Below, piece by piece: positions 1 to 4,558 of a stretch of 8,128 bases of DNA (position 1 is the first letter of the stretch; each line of letters opens with the position of its first letter). The position numbers were made by a program, and so were the translations under genes. The notes below the pieces were generated by a model. It searched no databases. It had not been told where the DNA came from and saw only the letters and a list, made by a program, of their open reading frames with translations. Source of the stretch: Streptomyces sp. NRRL WC-3549 (GTDB lineage: Bacteria > Actinomycetota > Actinomycetes > Streptomycetales > Streptomycetaceae); contig NZ_KL585385.1 in NCBI RefSeq assembly GCF_000721935.1, positions 122,908 through 131,035 of the forward strand, given 5' to 3'.

Positions 1-1
1 C

Positions 2-88
2 GTCCGCACCGGCGGCCCGGCCGTCTCCGCCGCACCCGCCGACCTCCCGAACCACCCCGCCGACGCCCCCCAGGAGCCGCAGTCGTGA
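2..88 (+). CDS. nadB: C-terminal tail of L-aspartate oxidase (partial, probable)
   Basis: An open frame enters from the left edge and ends at a TGA (86-88) that overlaps the nadC start codon in a GTGA arrangement. Only 28 codons are visible, a low-complexity Ala/Pro-rich tail with no domain that could identify it. The assignment rests on context: in Streptomyces, nadB (L-aspartate oxidase, which oxidises aspartate to iminoaspartate for quinolinate synthesis) normally lies directly upstream of nadC. The stop/start overlap implies translational coupling within one operon. The reading frame is clear; the name is inferred from gene order. Confidence 0.6.
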   Translation, partial: VRTGGPAVSAAPADLPNHPADAPQEPQS

Positions 89-1119
89 GCACGCCCGAAG
101 AGAACCCGCGTCCCACCCCCGTGGACGTACCGCTGATCCAGATCGGCGCCCCCGCCGGGTCCGGGGGCGGCTGCGGCGACGACTGCGGCTGCGGCGGATA
201 CGACGCCGAGGCCCTGGAGTGCGGCCTGGACCCCGCGCTCGCCCAGCTCCTCGCCGAGGCGGGCCTGGACCCGGTGCAGGTCGAGGACATCGCCCACGTG
301 GCGATCGAGGAGGACCTGGACGGCGGGGTCGACGTGACGACCGTCGCGACCGTCCCGGAGGACGCCGTCGCCACCGGTGACTTCACGGCCCGTGAGGCGG
401 GCGTCGTCGCCGGCCTGCGCGTCGCCGAGGCCGTCCTGTCCATCGTCTGCACGGACGAGTTCGAGGTGGAGCGGCACGTCGAGGACGGCGACCGCGTCGT
501 ACCCGGCCAGAAGCTGCTCACCGTCACCTCCCGCACCCGTGACCTGCTCACCGGGGAGCGCAGCGCGCTGAACCTGCTCTGCCGGCTCTCGGGGATCGCG
601 ACCGCGACCCGGGCCTGGGCGGACGTGCTGGAGGGCACGAAGGCGGCCGTCCGCGACACCCGTAAGACGACGCCCGGGCTGCGCGCGCTGGAGAAGTACG
701 CGGTGCGCTGCGGCGGCGGCGTCAACCACCGGATGTCCCTGGTGGACGCGGCCCTCGTGAAGGACAACCACGTGATCGCGGCGGGCGGTGTGGCCGAGGC
801 GTTCAAGCGGGTGCGGGCCGCCTTCCCCGAGCTGCCCATCGAGGTCGAGGTCGACACCCTGGAGCAGGTCCGCGAGGTGCTGGACGCCGGTGCCGACCTG
901 ATCCTGCTGGACAACTTCACCCCGGTCACGACCGCCGAGGCGGTGGCCCTCGTCGACGGCCGCGCCGTGCTGGAGTCCTCGGGCCGGCTCTCCCTCGACT
1001 CCGCCCGCGCCTACGCCGAGGCCGGCGTCGACTACCTGGCCGTCGGGGCGCTCACCCACTCGTCGCCGATCCTCGACATCGGCCTGGACTTCCGTGACGC
1101 CGAGGAGGCCGGCGTCTGA
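85..1119 (+). CDS. nadC: Nicotinate-nucleotide pyrophosphorylase (quinolinate phosphoribosyltransferase)
   Basis: This 344-aa cytoplasmic enzyme converts quinolinate and PRPP to nicotinate mononucleotide, CO2 and pyrophosphate, the entry into NAD synthesis. Family motifs are clear: TGERSALNLL (156-165), DTRKTTPGLR (191-200), the glycine-rich CGGGVNHR (209-216), LVKDNH (224-229), EVEVDT (253-258) and LLDNF (274-278), in the expected order of the N-terminal sandwich domain and the alpha/beta barrel. The GTG start is supported by AGGAG at 72-76 and by overlap with the upstream stop codon. The first 50 or so residues lie outside the usual enzyme core and include a cysteine-rich patch (Cys30, 34, 36 and 46) in a Gly/Asp setting. 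The stop codon shares a base with the coaX ATG, so the two genes are likely translationally coupled. Confidence 0.96.
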   Translation: MSTPEENPRPTPVDVPLIQIGAPAGSGGGCGDDCGCGGYDAEALECGLDPALAQLLAEAGLDPVQVEDIAHVAIEEDLDGGVDVTTVATVPEDAVATGDFTAREAGVVAGLRVAEAVLSIVCTDEFEVERHVEDGDRVVPGQKLLTVTSRTRDLLTGERSALNLLCRLSGIATATRAWADVLEGTKAAVRDTRKTTPGLRALEKYAVRCGGGVNHRMSLVDAALVKDNHVIAAGGVAEAFKRVRAAFPELPIEVEVDTLEQVREVLDAGADLILLDNFTPVTTAEAVALVDGRAVLESSGRLSLDSARAYAEAGVDYLAVGALTHSSPILDIGLDFRDAEEAGV

Positions 1120-1916
1120 TGCTGCTCACCATCGACGTCGGCAACTCGCACACGGTCCTCGGACTGTTCGACGGCGAGGAGATCGTCGAGCACTGGCGGA
1201 TCTCCACCGACGCCCGCCGCACCGCCGACGAGCTCGCCGTGTTGCTCCAGGGCCTGATGGGCATGCACCCGCTGCTCGGGATGGAGCTCGGCGACGGCAT
1301 CGAGGGGATCGCGATCTGCTCCACCGTCCCCGCCGTCCTGCACGAGCTCCGCGAGGTCACCCGCCGCTACTACGGCGACGTCCCCGCGATCCTGGTGGAG
1401 CCCGGCGTCAAGACGGGGGTGCCGGTCCTCACCGACAACCCCAAGGAGGTCGGCGCGGACCGCATCATCAACTCGGTCGCCGCGGTCGAGCTCTACGGCG
1501 GCCCGGCGATCGTCGTGGACCTCGGCACGGCCACCACCTTCGACGCGGTCTCCGCCCGGGGCGAGTACACCGGCGGGGTGATCGCTCCCGGGATCGAGAT
1601 CTCGGTGGAGGCGCTGGGGGTGAGGGGCGCCCAGCTCCGCAAGATCGAGCTGGCCCGGCCCCGCAGCGTCATCGGGAAGAACACCGTCGAGGCCATGCAG
1701 TCGGGCATCGTCTACGGCTTCGCCGGCCAGATCGACGGGGTCGTCCGGCGGATGAAGAAGGAGCTCGCGGCCGACCCGGACGACGTCACCGTCATCGCGA
1801 CCGGTGGTCTTGCGCCGATGGTGTTGGGGGAGTCCTCCGTCATCGACGAGCACGAACCCTGGCTGACCCTCATCGGGCTGCGCCTGGTGTACGAGCGCAA
1901 CATCGCCCGGATGTAG
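1119..1916 (+). CDS. coaX: Type III pantothenate kinase
   Basis: This 265-aa protein of the ASKHA fold phosphorylates pantothenate with ATP, the first committed step of CoA synthesis; type III enzymes are not feedback-inhibited by CoA. The N-terminal phosphate-binding motif DVGNSHT (6-12) is intact. GADR (112-115) holds the conserved catalytic aspartate, Asp114. DLGTATTFDAV (134-144) and GGVIAPGIEIS (152-162) form the second phosphate and substrate region, and ATGG (227-230) is the late adenosine-side motif. The length matches the family. The ATG overlaps the nadC TGA by one base, with GAGGAGG at 1102-1108 as ribosome-binding site. Its place behind nadC ties CoA and NAD supply to one transcript. 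A strong hairpin lies about 30 bases past the stop. Confidence 0.95.
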   Translation: MLLTIDVGNSHTVLGLFDGEEIVEHWRISTDARRTADELAVLLQGLMGMHPLLGMELGDGIEGIAICSTVPAVLHELREVTRRYYGDVPAILVEPGVKTGVPVLTDNPKEVGADRIINSVAAVELYGGPAIVVDLGTATTFDAVSARGEYTGGVIAPGIEISVEALGVRGAQLRKIELARPRSVIGKNTVEAMQSGIVYGFAGQIDGVVRRMKKELAADPDDVTVIATGGLAPMVLGESSVIDEHEPWLTLIGLRLVYERNIARM

Positions 1917-1945
1917 GGCCCGCCCGCGGTCACCTGCGGGAACGA

Positions 1946-1979
1946 CCCGGCGGCAGCGGCTGTACGCCGCGCCGCCGGG
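1946..1979 (+). terminator. Hairpin terminator after coaX
   Basis: CCCGGCGGC (1946-1954) pairs perfectly with GCCGCCGGG (1971-1979), and inside it GCGGC (1956-1960) pairs with GCCGC (1966-1970) around a TGTAC loop, leaving one bulged A. This gives 14 base pairs, nearly all G-C. There is no proper U tract, only an ATTTTG about 16 bases later, which is common for Streptomyces terminators. It probably ends the nad-coaX operon. Confidence 0.7.
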
Positions 1980-2013
1980 CGACCAGTTAAGAGGATTTTG
2001 TCCCTTTAGCGCG

Positions 2014-2019
2014 TATTGT
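2014..2019 (+). promoter_or_regulatory. Possible -10 box of a leaderless promoter for the 2026 gene
   Basis: TATTGT fits the TANNNT -10 pattern and ends six bases before the ATG at 2026, which would place transcription start at or next to the start codon. No Shine-Dalgarno sequence lies within usable distance; the nearest purine run, GAGGA at 1991-1995, is 30 bases away. I see no convincing -35. Confidence 0.4.
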
Positions 2020-2025
2020 CGCGTC

Positions 2026-2661
2026 ATGCCCACGCCCTACGGATCACGCGGCGGCATGGCGTTCGGTGCGGACGAGCTGCGGGTGCTCCGACGCGCTCTC
2101 GCCCATGCCCTCCACCCCACGCCCCTGCCGGAAGAGGATGTCCAGGACTGTCTGCGGCTCGCGGACGCGGTGGACGAGGCCGCGGACGAGGCGGGCAGGC
2201 TCCGCGCCTTCCTCCTCGCCGACCTCGCCCGCTACCGGGAGGCGCTCCCCGGTTCGCTCACCGGCTATCTGGAGCTTCTGCAGGACGCCTTGGCGGCCGG
2301 GTACGACCCCCGCCCCGAGGACCTCGCCGCGCTGCGCGCGCTGCGGGGCGGGCCGGTCGCGGCCGCCCTCCTGGAACGCTGCCAGGTGATCGCCGAACGT
2401 TCGGTCCGCGCCCGGCTCGCGGGCCGCGCCGCGCCCGTGACGCCCGCCCAGCGCGGCCGGTTGCTGGCCCTGCCGGGCGGCCGGGCGGCGTCCGGCGGGC
2501 CCGCGCGCCCCGAGGGGCCGCGACAGCCCGGTACTCCGGCCCGTCCGGCGGTCCCCGGGCGCCCGGCGGCCCCCGCGCGGCCGGCGCCCAAGCCGTCGGA
2601 GGTCTTCCCGCCGCGCCGCCCCGAGCCGAAGGCCCCGCCCGAGGAGCGTGCCGTCTCCTGA
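2026..2661 (+). CDS. Conserved hypothetical protein with Pro/Ala/Arg-rich tail
   Basis: I do not recognise a named family. The 211-aa product has two parts. Residues 12-135 or so are predicted mostly helical, rich in Ala, Leu, Arg and Glu, with a single pair of cysteines (Cys42 and Cys119); nothing suggests a signal peptide or membrane segment. Residues 136-211 are low-complexity and dominated by Pro, Ala, Arg and Gly, with repeated ARP, GRP and PARP-like triplets, and are probably disordered and basic. The start at 2026 is chosen because a -10-like box sits six bases upstream; an internal ATG at 2056 (residue 11), where the more structured part begins, is a real alternative. It is followed by its own hairpin, so it is probably a single-gene transcript. 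Function unknown. Confidence 0.75.
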   Translation: MPTPYGSRGGMAFGADELRVLRRALAHALHPTPLPEEDVQDCLRLADAVDEAADEAGRLRAFLLADLARYREALPGSLTGYLELLQDALAAGYDPRPEDLAALRALRGGPVAAALLERCQVIAERSVRARLAGRAAPVTPAQRGRLLALPGGRAASGGPARPEGPRQPGTPARPAVPGRPAAPARPAPKPSEVFPPRRPEPKAPPEERAVS

Positions 2662-2683
2662 CGGCCGGGGCCCTGCCGACGCG

Positions 2684-2712
2684 CCCTCGGACACGGCGAC
2701 CCCTCGGACACG
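2684..2712 (+). repeat. Direct repeat of CCCTCGGACACG
   Basis: The 12-mer CCCTCGGACACG occurs at 2684-2695 and again at 2701-2712, between two genes. The second copy forms the left arm of the hairpin at 2698-2728, and the first copy could pair with the same right arm, giving an alternative, longer-looped hairpin. Confidence 0.8.
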
Positions 2713-2728
2713 CCGTGTCCGAGGGGTC
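2698..2728 (+). terminator. Perfect 14-bp hairpin, probable terminator
   Basis: GACCCCTCGGACAC (2698-2711) pairs without mismatch with GTGTCCGAGGGGTC (2715-2728) around a GCC loop. It lies 36 bases past the stop of the 211-aa gene and has no U tract. It most likely terminates that gene's transcript before the next promoter. Being perfectly symmetrical, it could in principle also act on transcription from the other strand. Confidence 0.7.
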
Positions 2729-2755
2729 TCCAGAAGACCGGAATGCCGGGCTCGC

Positions 2756-2761
2756 TACTCT
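2756..2761 (+). promoter_or_regulatory. Possible -10 box of a leaderless promoter for the 59-aa membrane protein
   Basis: TACTCT (TANNNT) ends seven bases before the ATG at 2769. The only purine-rich stretch, GGGGAG at 2762-2767, is one base from the ATG, too close to serve as a Shine-Dalgarno sequence. No clear -35 is visible. Confidence 0.4.
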
Positions 2762-2768
2762 GGGGAGC

Positions 2769-2948
2769 ATGGACTACGTATCCGCGCTCCTGCCGCCCGT
2801 GGTGATGGCCGTCTTCTTCATCGGTCTCGTCGTGACGATCATCAAGAGTCAGGGCGGGCCGAACAAGGCCAAGGAGGACGCGGCCGTGGACGCGGCCATC
2901 GCCGGCGCCGAATCGGCGCGGCAGGCCCCGCGGACCGAAGGCGTCTGA
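2769..2948 (+). CDS. Small single-pass membrane protein, function unknown
   Basis: This 59-residue protein begins with a short lead, then has one hydrophobic segment at about residues 6-25 (ALLPPVVMAVFFIGLVVTII), then a Lys/Gln/Gly turn (KSQGGPNKAKED) and an Ala-rich, charged C-terminal tail that is probably helical. The Lys-rich flank after the segment suggests that the tail is cytoplasmic. It has no cysteine, lipobox or catalytic motif. The coding frame is supported by the clean membrane segment, a flanking promoter-like box and a strong intrinsic terminator 15 bases past the stop, so it is a self-contained transcription unit. I cannot assign a function; small proteins of this shape often attach to or modulate a larger membrane complex, but nothing here identifies the partner. 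Confidence 0.8.
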   Translation: MDYVSALLPPVVMAVFFIGLVVTIIKSQGGPNKAKEDAAVDAAIAGAESARQAPRTEGV

Positions 2949-2963
2949 CCCGGCCCGAGCGCG

Positions 2964-3001
2964 AAGGGCGCACGGCTCCTGGAGGAGTCGTGCGCCCTTT
3001 T
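2964..3001 (+). terminator. Intrinsic (rho-independent) terminator
   Basis: A 16-bp stem (2964-2979 with 2984-2999) has a TGGA loop, a single G-T wobble at 2975/2988, and a TTTT run at 2998-3001 at its base. This is the most canonical terminator in the window. It closes the 59-aa gene and insulates the repressor gene downstream. Confidence 0.9.
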
Positions 3002-3015
3002 GTGTGGGACGAAAT

Positions 3016-3031
3016 ATGTCATTCCAGACAT
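3016..3031 (+). promoter_or_regulatory. Dyad ATGTC-N6-GACAT, possible autoregulatory operator
   Basis: ATGTC (3016-3020) and GACAT (3027-3031) form a perfect inverted repeat covering the candidate -35 and part of the spacer of the repressor gene. BlaI/MecI proteins bind as dimers to short dyads that overlap their own promoters, so autorepression is a reasonable guess. The arms are short and differ from the TACA/TGTA core I know from staphylococcal BlaI sites. Confidence 0.35.
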
Positions 3032-3044
3032 CTAGCACTAAGGT
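3016..3044 (+). promoter_or_regulatory. Candidate promoter of the BlaI-type gene
   Basis: ATGTCA (3016-3021, four of six matches to TTGACA) and TAAGGT (3039-3044, TANNNT) are separated by 17 bases. The -10 box ends six bases before the GTG start, consistent with a leaderless transcript. A weak GGTGA at 3042-3046 could instead serve as a poor ribosome-binding site with a 4-base spacer. Confidence 0.45.
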
Positions 3045-3050
3045 GACGCT

Positions 3051-3485
3051 GTGCCTCGCCAATTGGGAGAGCTGGAAGACGCCGTGATGACACGGATCTG
3101 GCAATGGAACCGTCCGGTCACCGTGCGGGAAGTTCTCGAGGACCTTCAGCAGGAGAGGTCCATCGCATACACGACCGTCATGACCGTAATGGACAATCTC
3201 CATCAGAAGGGCTGGGTGCGCCGGGAAGTGGACGGCCGGGCTTATCGATATACGGCGGTCTCCACCCGTGCCGCCTACTCGGCCGCACTGATGAACGAAG
3301 CCTGGTCGCGCAGCGACAACCCGGCGGCCGCCCTCGTCGCGTTCTTCGGGATGATGTCCGCCGAGCAGCGCGAAGCGCTCCGGGACGCGGTGCGCATCGT
3401 CGCGCCCGCTCTCTCCGAACCCCCGGCATCCGGACCGGAGGGCGGGTCTCCGGCCGATGAAGCTCCGCCGGACTCCGGGCGATAG
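3051..3485 (+). CDS. BlaI/MecI/CopY-family transcriptional repressor
   Basis: This 144-aa protein has the family's winged-helix domain in residues 1-70: LGELEDAVMTRIWQWNRPVTVREV at the start, the recognition helix around AYTTVMTVMDNLHQKGWV (39-56), and the wing REVDGRAYRYTAV (58-70). A helical dimerisation segment follows (about 72-120), and the last 24 residues are a disordered Pro/Gly/Ser/Glu tail. In staphylococci such repressors are cleaved after a signal from a BlaR1/MecR1 sensor protease; no such partner is encoded in this window, and I do not see the Asn-Phe cleavage site of staphylococcal BlaI. The signal is therefore unknown. The GTG start is set by the onset of family similarity and by the promoter-like box six bases upstream. 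The gene ends 10 bases before the acetyltransferase start. Confidence 0.9.
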   Translation: MPRQLGELEDAVMTRIWQWNRPVTVREVLEDLQQERSIAYTTVMTVMDNLHQKGWVRREVDGRAYRYTAVSTRAAYSAALMNEAWSRSDNPAAALVAFFGMMSAEQREALRDAVRIVAPALSEPPASGPEGGSPADEAPPDSGR

Positions 3486-3488
3486 CGT
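3483..3488 (+). promoter_or_regulatory. Possible -10 box of a leaderless promoter for the acetyltransferase, overlapping the repressor stop codon
   Basis: TAGCGT (TANNNT) ends seven bases before the ATG at 3496, and its first three bases are the TAG stop of the upstream gene. There is no usable Shine-Dalgarno sequence; GGGGG at 3490-3494 is one base from the ATG. No clear -35 is visible, and co-transcription with the repressor gene is an alternative. Confidence 0.35.
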
Positions 3489-3495
3489 CGGGGGT

Positions 3496-4077
3496 ATGTC
3501 CTCAGAGCTGCCGCAAACCGATCCTCGTACCGATCAGGACGCCGATTTCCGTACCGACCCGTCGGTAAAAGAAGTGGCCATCACCGTCCGGCGTGCCAGG
3601 ACCAGCGATGTGGCGTCCGTACGGAGCCTGCTCGACGGGTACGTCTCCGAAGGCATCCTGCTCGACAAAGCGACGGTCACGCTTTACGAGGACATCCAGG
3701 AGTTCTGGGTCGCCGAACGCGACGAGGACGCCCGGGTCATCGGCTGCGGCGCACTCCACGTCATGTGGGAAGACCTCGCCGAGGTGCGCACTCTCGCCGT
3801 GGATCCCGCCATCAAGGGCGCAGGTGTGGGGCACCAAGTCCTCGACAAGCTCCTGCAGACCGCGCGCTGGCTGGGCGTCCGCAGGGTTTTCTGCCTCACC
3901 TTCGAAGTCGACTTCTTCACCAAGCACGGGTTCACCGAGATCGGAGAGACGCCGGTCGACGGAGATGTCTACAGTGAGCTGCTGCGTTCCTATGACGAGG
4001 GTGTCGCGGAGTTCCTCGGTCTCGAACGAGTGAAACCGAACACCTTGGGCAACACCCGGATGCTTCTGCACCTGTGA
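3496..4077 (+). CDS. argA: GNAT amino-acid N-acetyltransferase (probable N-acetylglutamate synthase)
   Basis: This 193-aa protein has a polar, probably disordered N-terminus (1-27) and one GNAT domain (about 29-175). The domain starts at ITVRRARTSDVASV (29-42). Motif A, with the acetyl-CoA phosphate-binding loop, is AVDPAIKGAGVGHQVL (101-116), with core K107-GAGVG; FFTKHGF (140-146) is the late beta-strand/loop signature. The C-terminus KPNTLGNTRML (180-190) is what I recall from the GNAT-only ArgA of actinobacteria (Mycobacterium tuberculosis Rv2747 type), which makes N-acetylglutamate for arginine synthesis without the amino-acid-kinase domain of E. coli ArgA. No other arg genes lie in the window, so the substrate is inferred from similarity. 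An in-frame ATG at 3457 would overlap the upstream gene by 29 bases and lacks a ribosome-binding site, so 3496 is preferred. Confidence 0.8.
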   Translation: MSSELPQTDPRTDQDADFRTDPSVKEVAITVRRARTSDVASVRSLLDGYVSEGILLDKATVTLYEDIQEFWVAERDEDARVIGCGALHVMWEDLAEVRTLAVDPAIKGAGVGHQVLDKLLQTARWLGVRRVFCLTFEVDFFTKHGFTEIGETPVDGDVYSELLRSYDEGVAEFLGLERVKPNTLGNTRMLLHL

Positions 4078-4181
4078 ACGGCGGGTGGCGCCCGGAACTG
4101 TATGTCCGAATCGCGCACGTTTCCCGTCTTCTCGAGCTCCTGAACCTCTCCCAGGGGTTTGTGTTTTCCGGGGAAAAGCGG

Positions 4182-4218
4182 TTTCCTTTCCGCGTACTGC
4201 ATTTTCGATGAAAGGAAA
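4182..4218 (+). promoter_or_regulatory. Inverted repeat enclosing the lsr2 ribosome-binding site
   Basis: TTTCCTTTC (4182-4190) is the exact reverse complement of GAAAGGAAA (4210-4218), with a 19-base loop. The right arm contains AAAGGA (4211-4216), the only good Shine-Dalgarno sequence for lsr2. If both arms are transcribed, the hairpin would hide the ribosome-binding site. A second short repeat, TTTTCC-GG-GGAAAA (4164-4177), lies just upstream and could compete. The start of transcription is not known. Confidence 0.5.
4211..4216 (+). promoter_or_regulatory. Ribosome-binding site that decides the lsr2 start
   Basis: AAAGGA lies six bases before the GTG at 4223, a standard spacing. It rules out the in-frame upstream ATG at 4208, which overlaps this site, and the more distant ATG at 4085. 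Confidence 0.75.
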
Positions 4219-4222
4219 TCCG

Positions 4223-4558
4223 GTGGCGCAGAAGGTTCAGGTCCTTCTTGTTGATGACCTCGACGGCGGCGAGGCGGACGAGACCGTGACGTTCGCTCTG
4301 GATGGCAAGACGTACGAGATCGACCTCACCACGAGCAACGCGGACAAGCTCCGCGGTCTTCTTGAGCCGTACACCAAGAGCGGCCGTCGTACCGGTGGCC
4401 GTGCGGCGACCGGCCGCGGCAAGGGCCGTGCCGTCACGGGTGGCAACAAGGACACCGCCGAGATCCGTAAGTGGGCCCGGGAGAACGGCCACAGCGTGAA
4501 TGACCGCGGCCGTGTCCCGGCCGAGATCCGTGAGGCCTACGAGAAGGCCAACGGCTGA
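4223..4558 (+). CDS. lsr2: Lsr2 nucleoid-associated protein (xenogeneic silencer)
   Basis: This 111-aa protein bridges DNA and silences AT-rich, often horizontally acquired genes in actinobacteria. The N-terminal oligomerisation domain (1-50) begins AQKVQVLLVDDLDG, followed by ADETVTFALDGKTYEIDL (18-35). A basic Gly/Arg/Lys linker (53-75) leads to the C-terminal DNA-binding domain (about 76-111), with IRKWARENGHSVNDRGRVPAEI split over residues 81-102 and the AT-hook-like R95-G96-R97 that inserts into the minor groove. Length and layout match M. tuberculosis Lsr2 (112 aa). The GTG start is fixed by similarity and the ribosome-binding site. The non-coding DNA before it is visibly richer in A and T than its surroundings, which would suit autoregulation. 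Its 3' end overlaps a convergent gene by 22 bases. Confidence 0.95.
   Translation: MAQKVQVLLVDDLDGGEADETVTFALDGKTYEIDLTTSNADKLRGLLEPYTKSGRRTGGRAATGRGKGRAVTGGNKDTAEIRKWARENGHSVNDRGRVPAEIREAYEKANG

Noticed and set aside
1032..2033. A 333-codon open frame on the minus strand opposite coaX
   Set aside because: Its composition is that of an antisense shadow (repeated Asp, Gly, Arg, His, Val), it has no recognisable motif, and it runs across the coaX terminator.
2265..3203. A 312-codon minus-strand frame spanning the 211-aa gene, the membrane protein gene and the repressor start
   Set aside because: It crosses two hairpins, an intrinsic terminator and the repressor promoter, and shows only low-complexity Gly/Arg/Pro sequence.
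3457..3495. Upstream ATG for the acetyltransferase at 3457
   Set aside because: It would overlap the repressor gene by 29 bases, has no ribosome-binding site, and adds 13 residues without similarity.
4085..4222. Upstream in-frame extension of lsr2 (ATG at 4085 or 4208)
   Set aside because: The added residues do not resemble Lsr2, whose N-terminus begins at the GTG at 4223; the AAAGGA ribosome-binding site lies within the extension.
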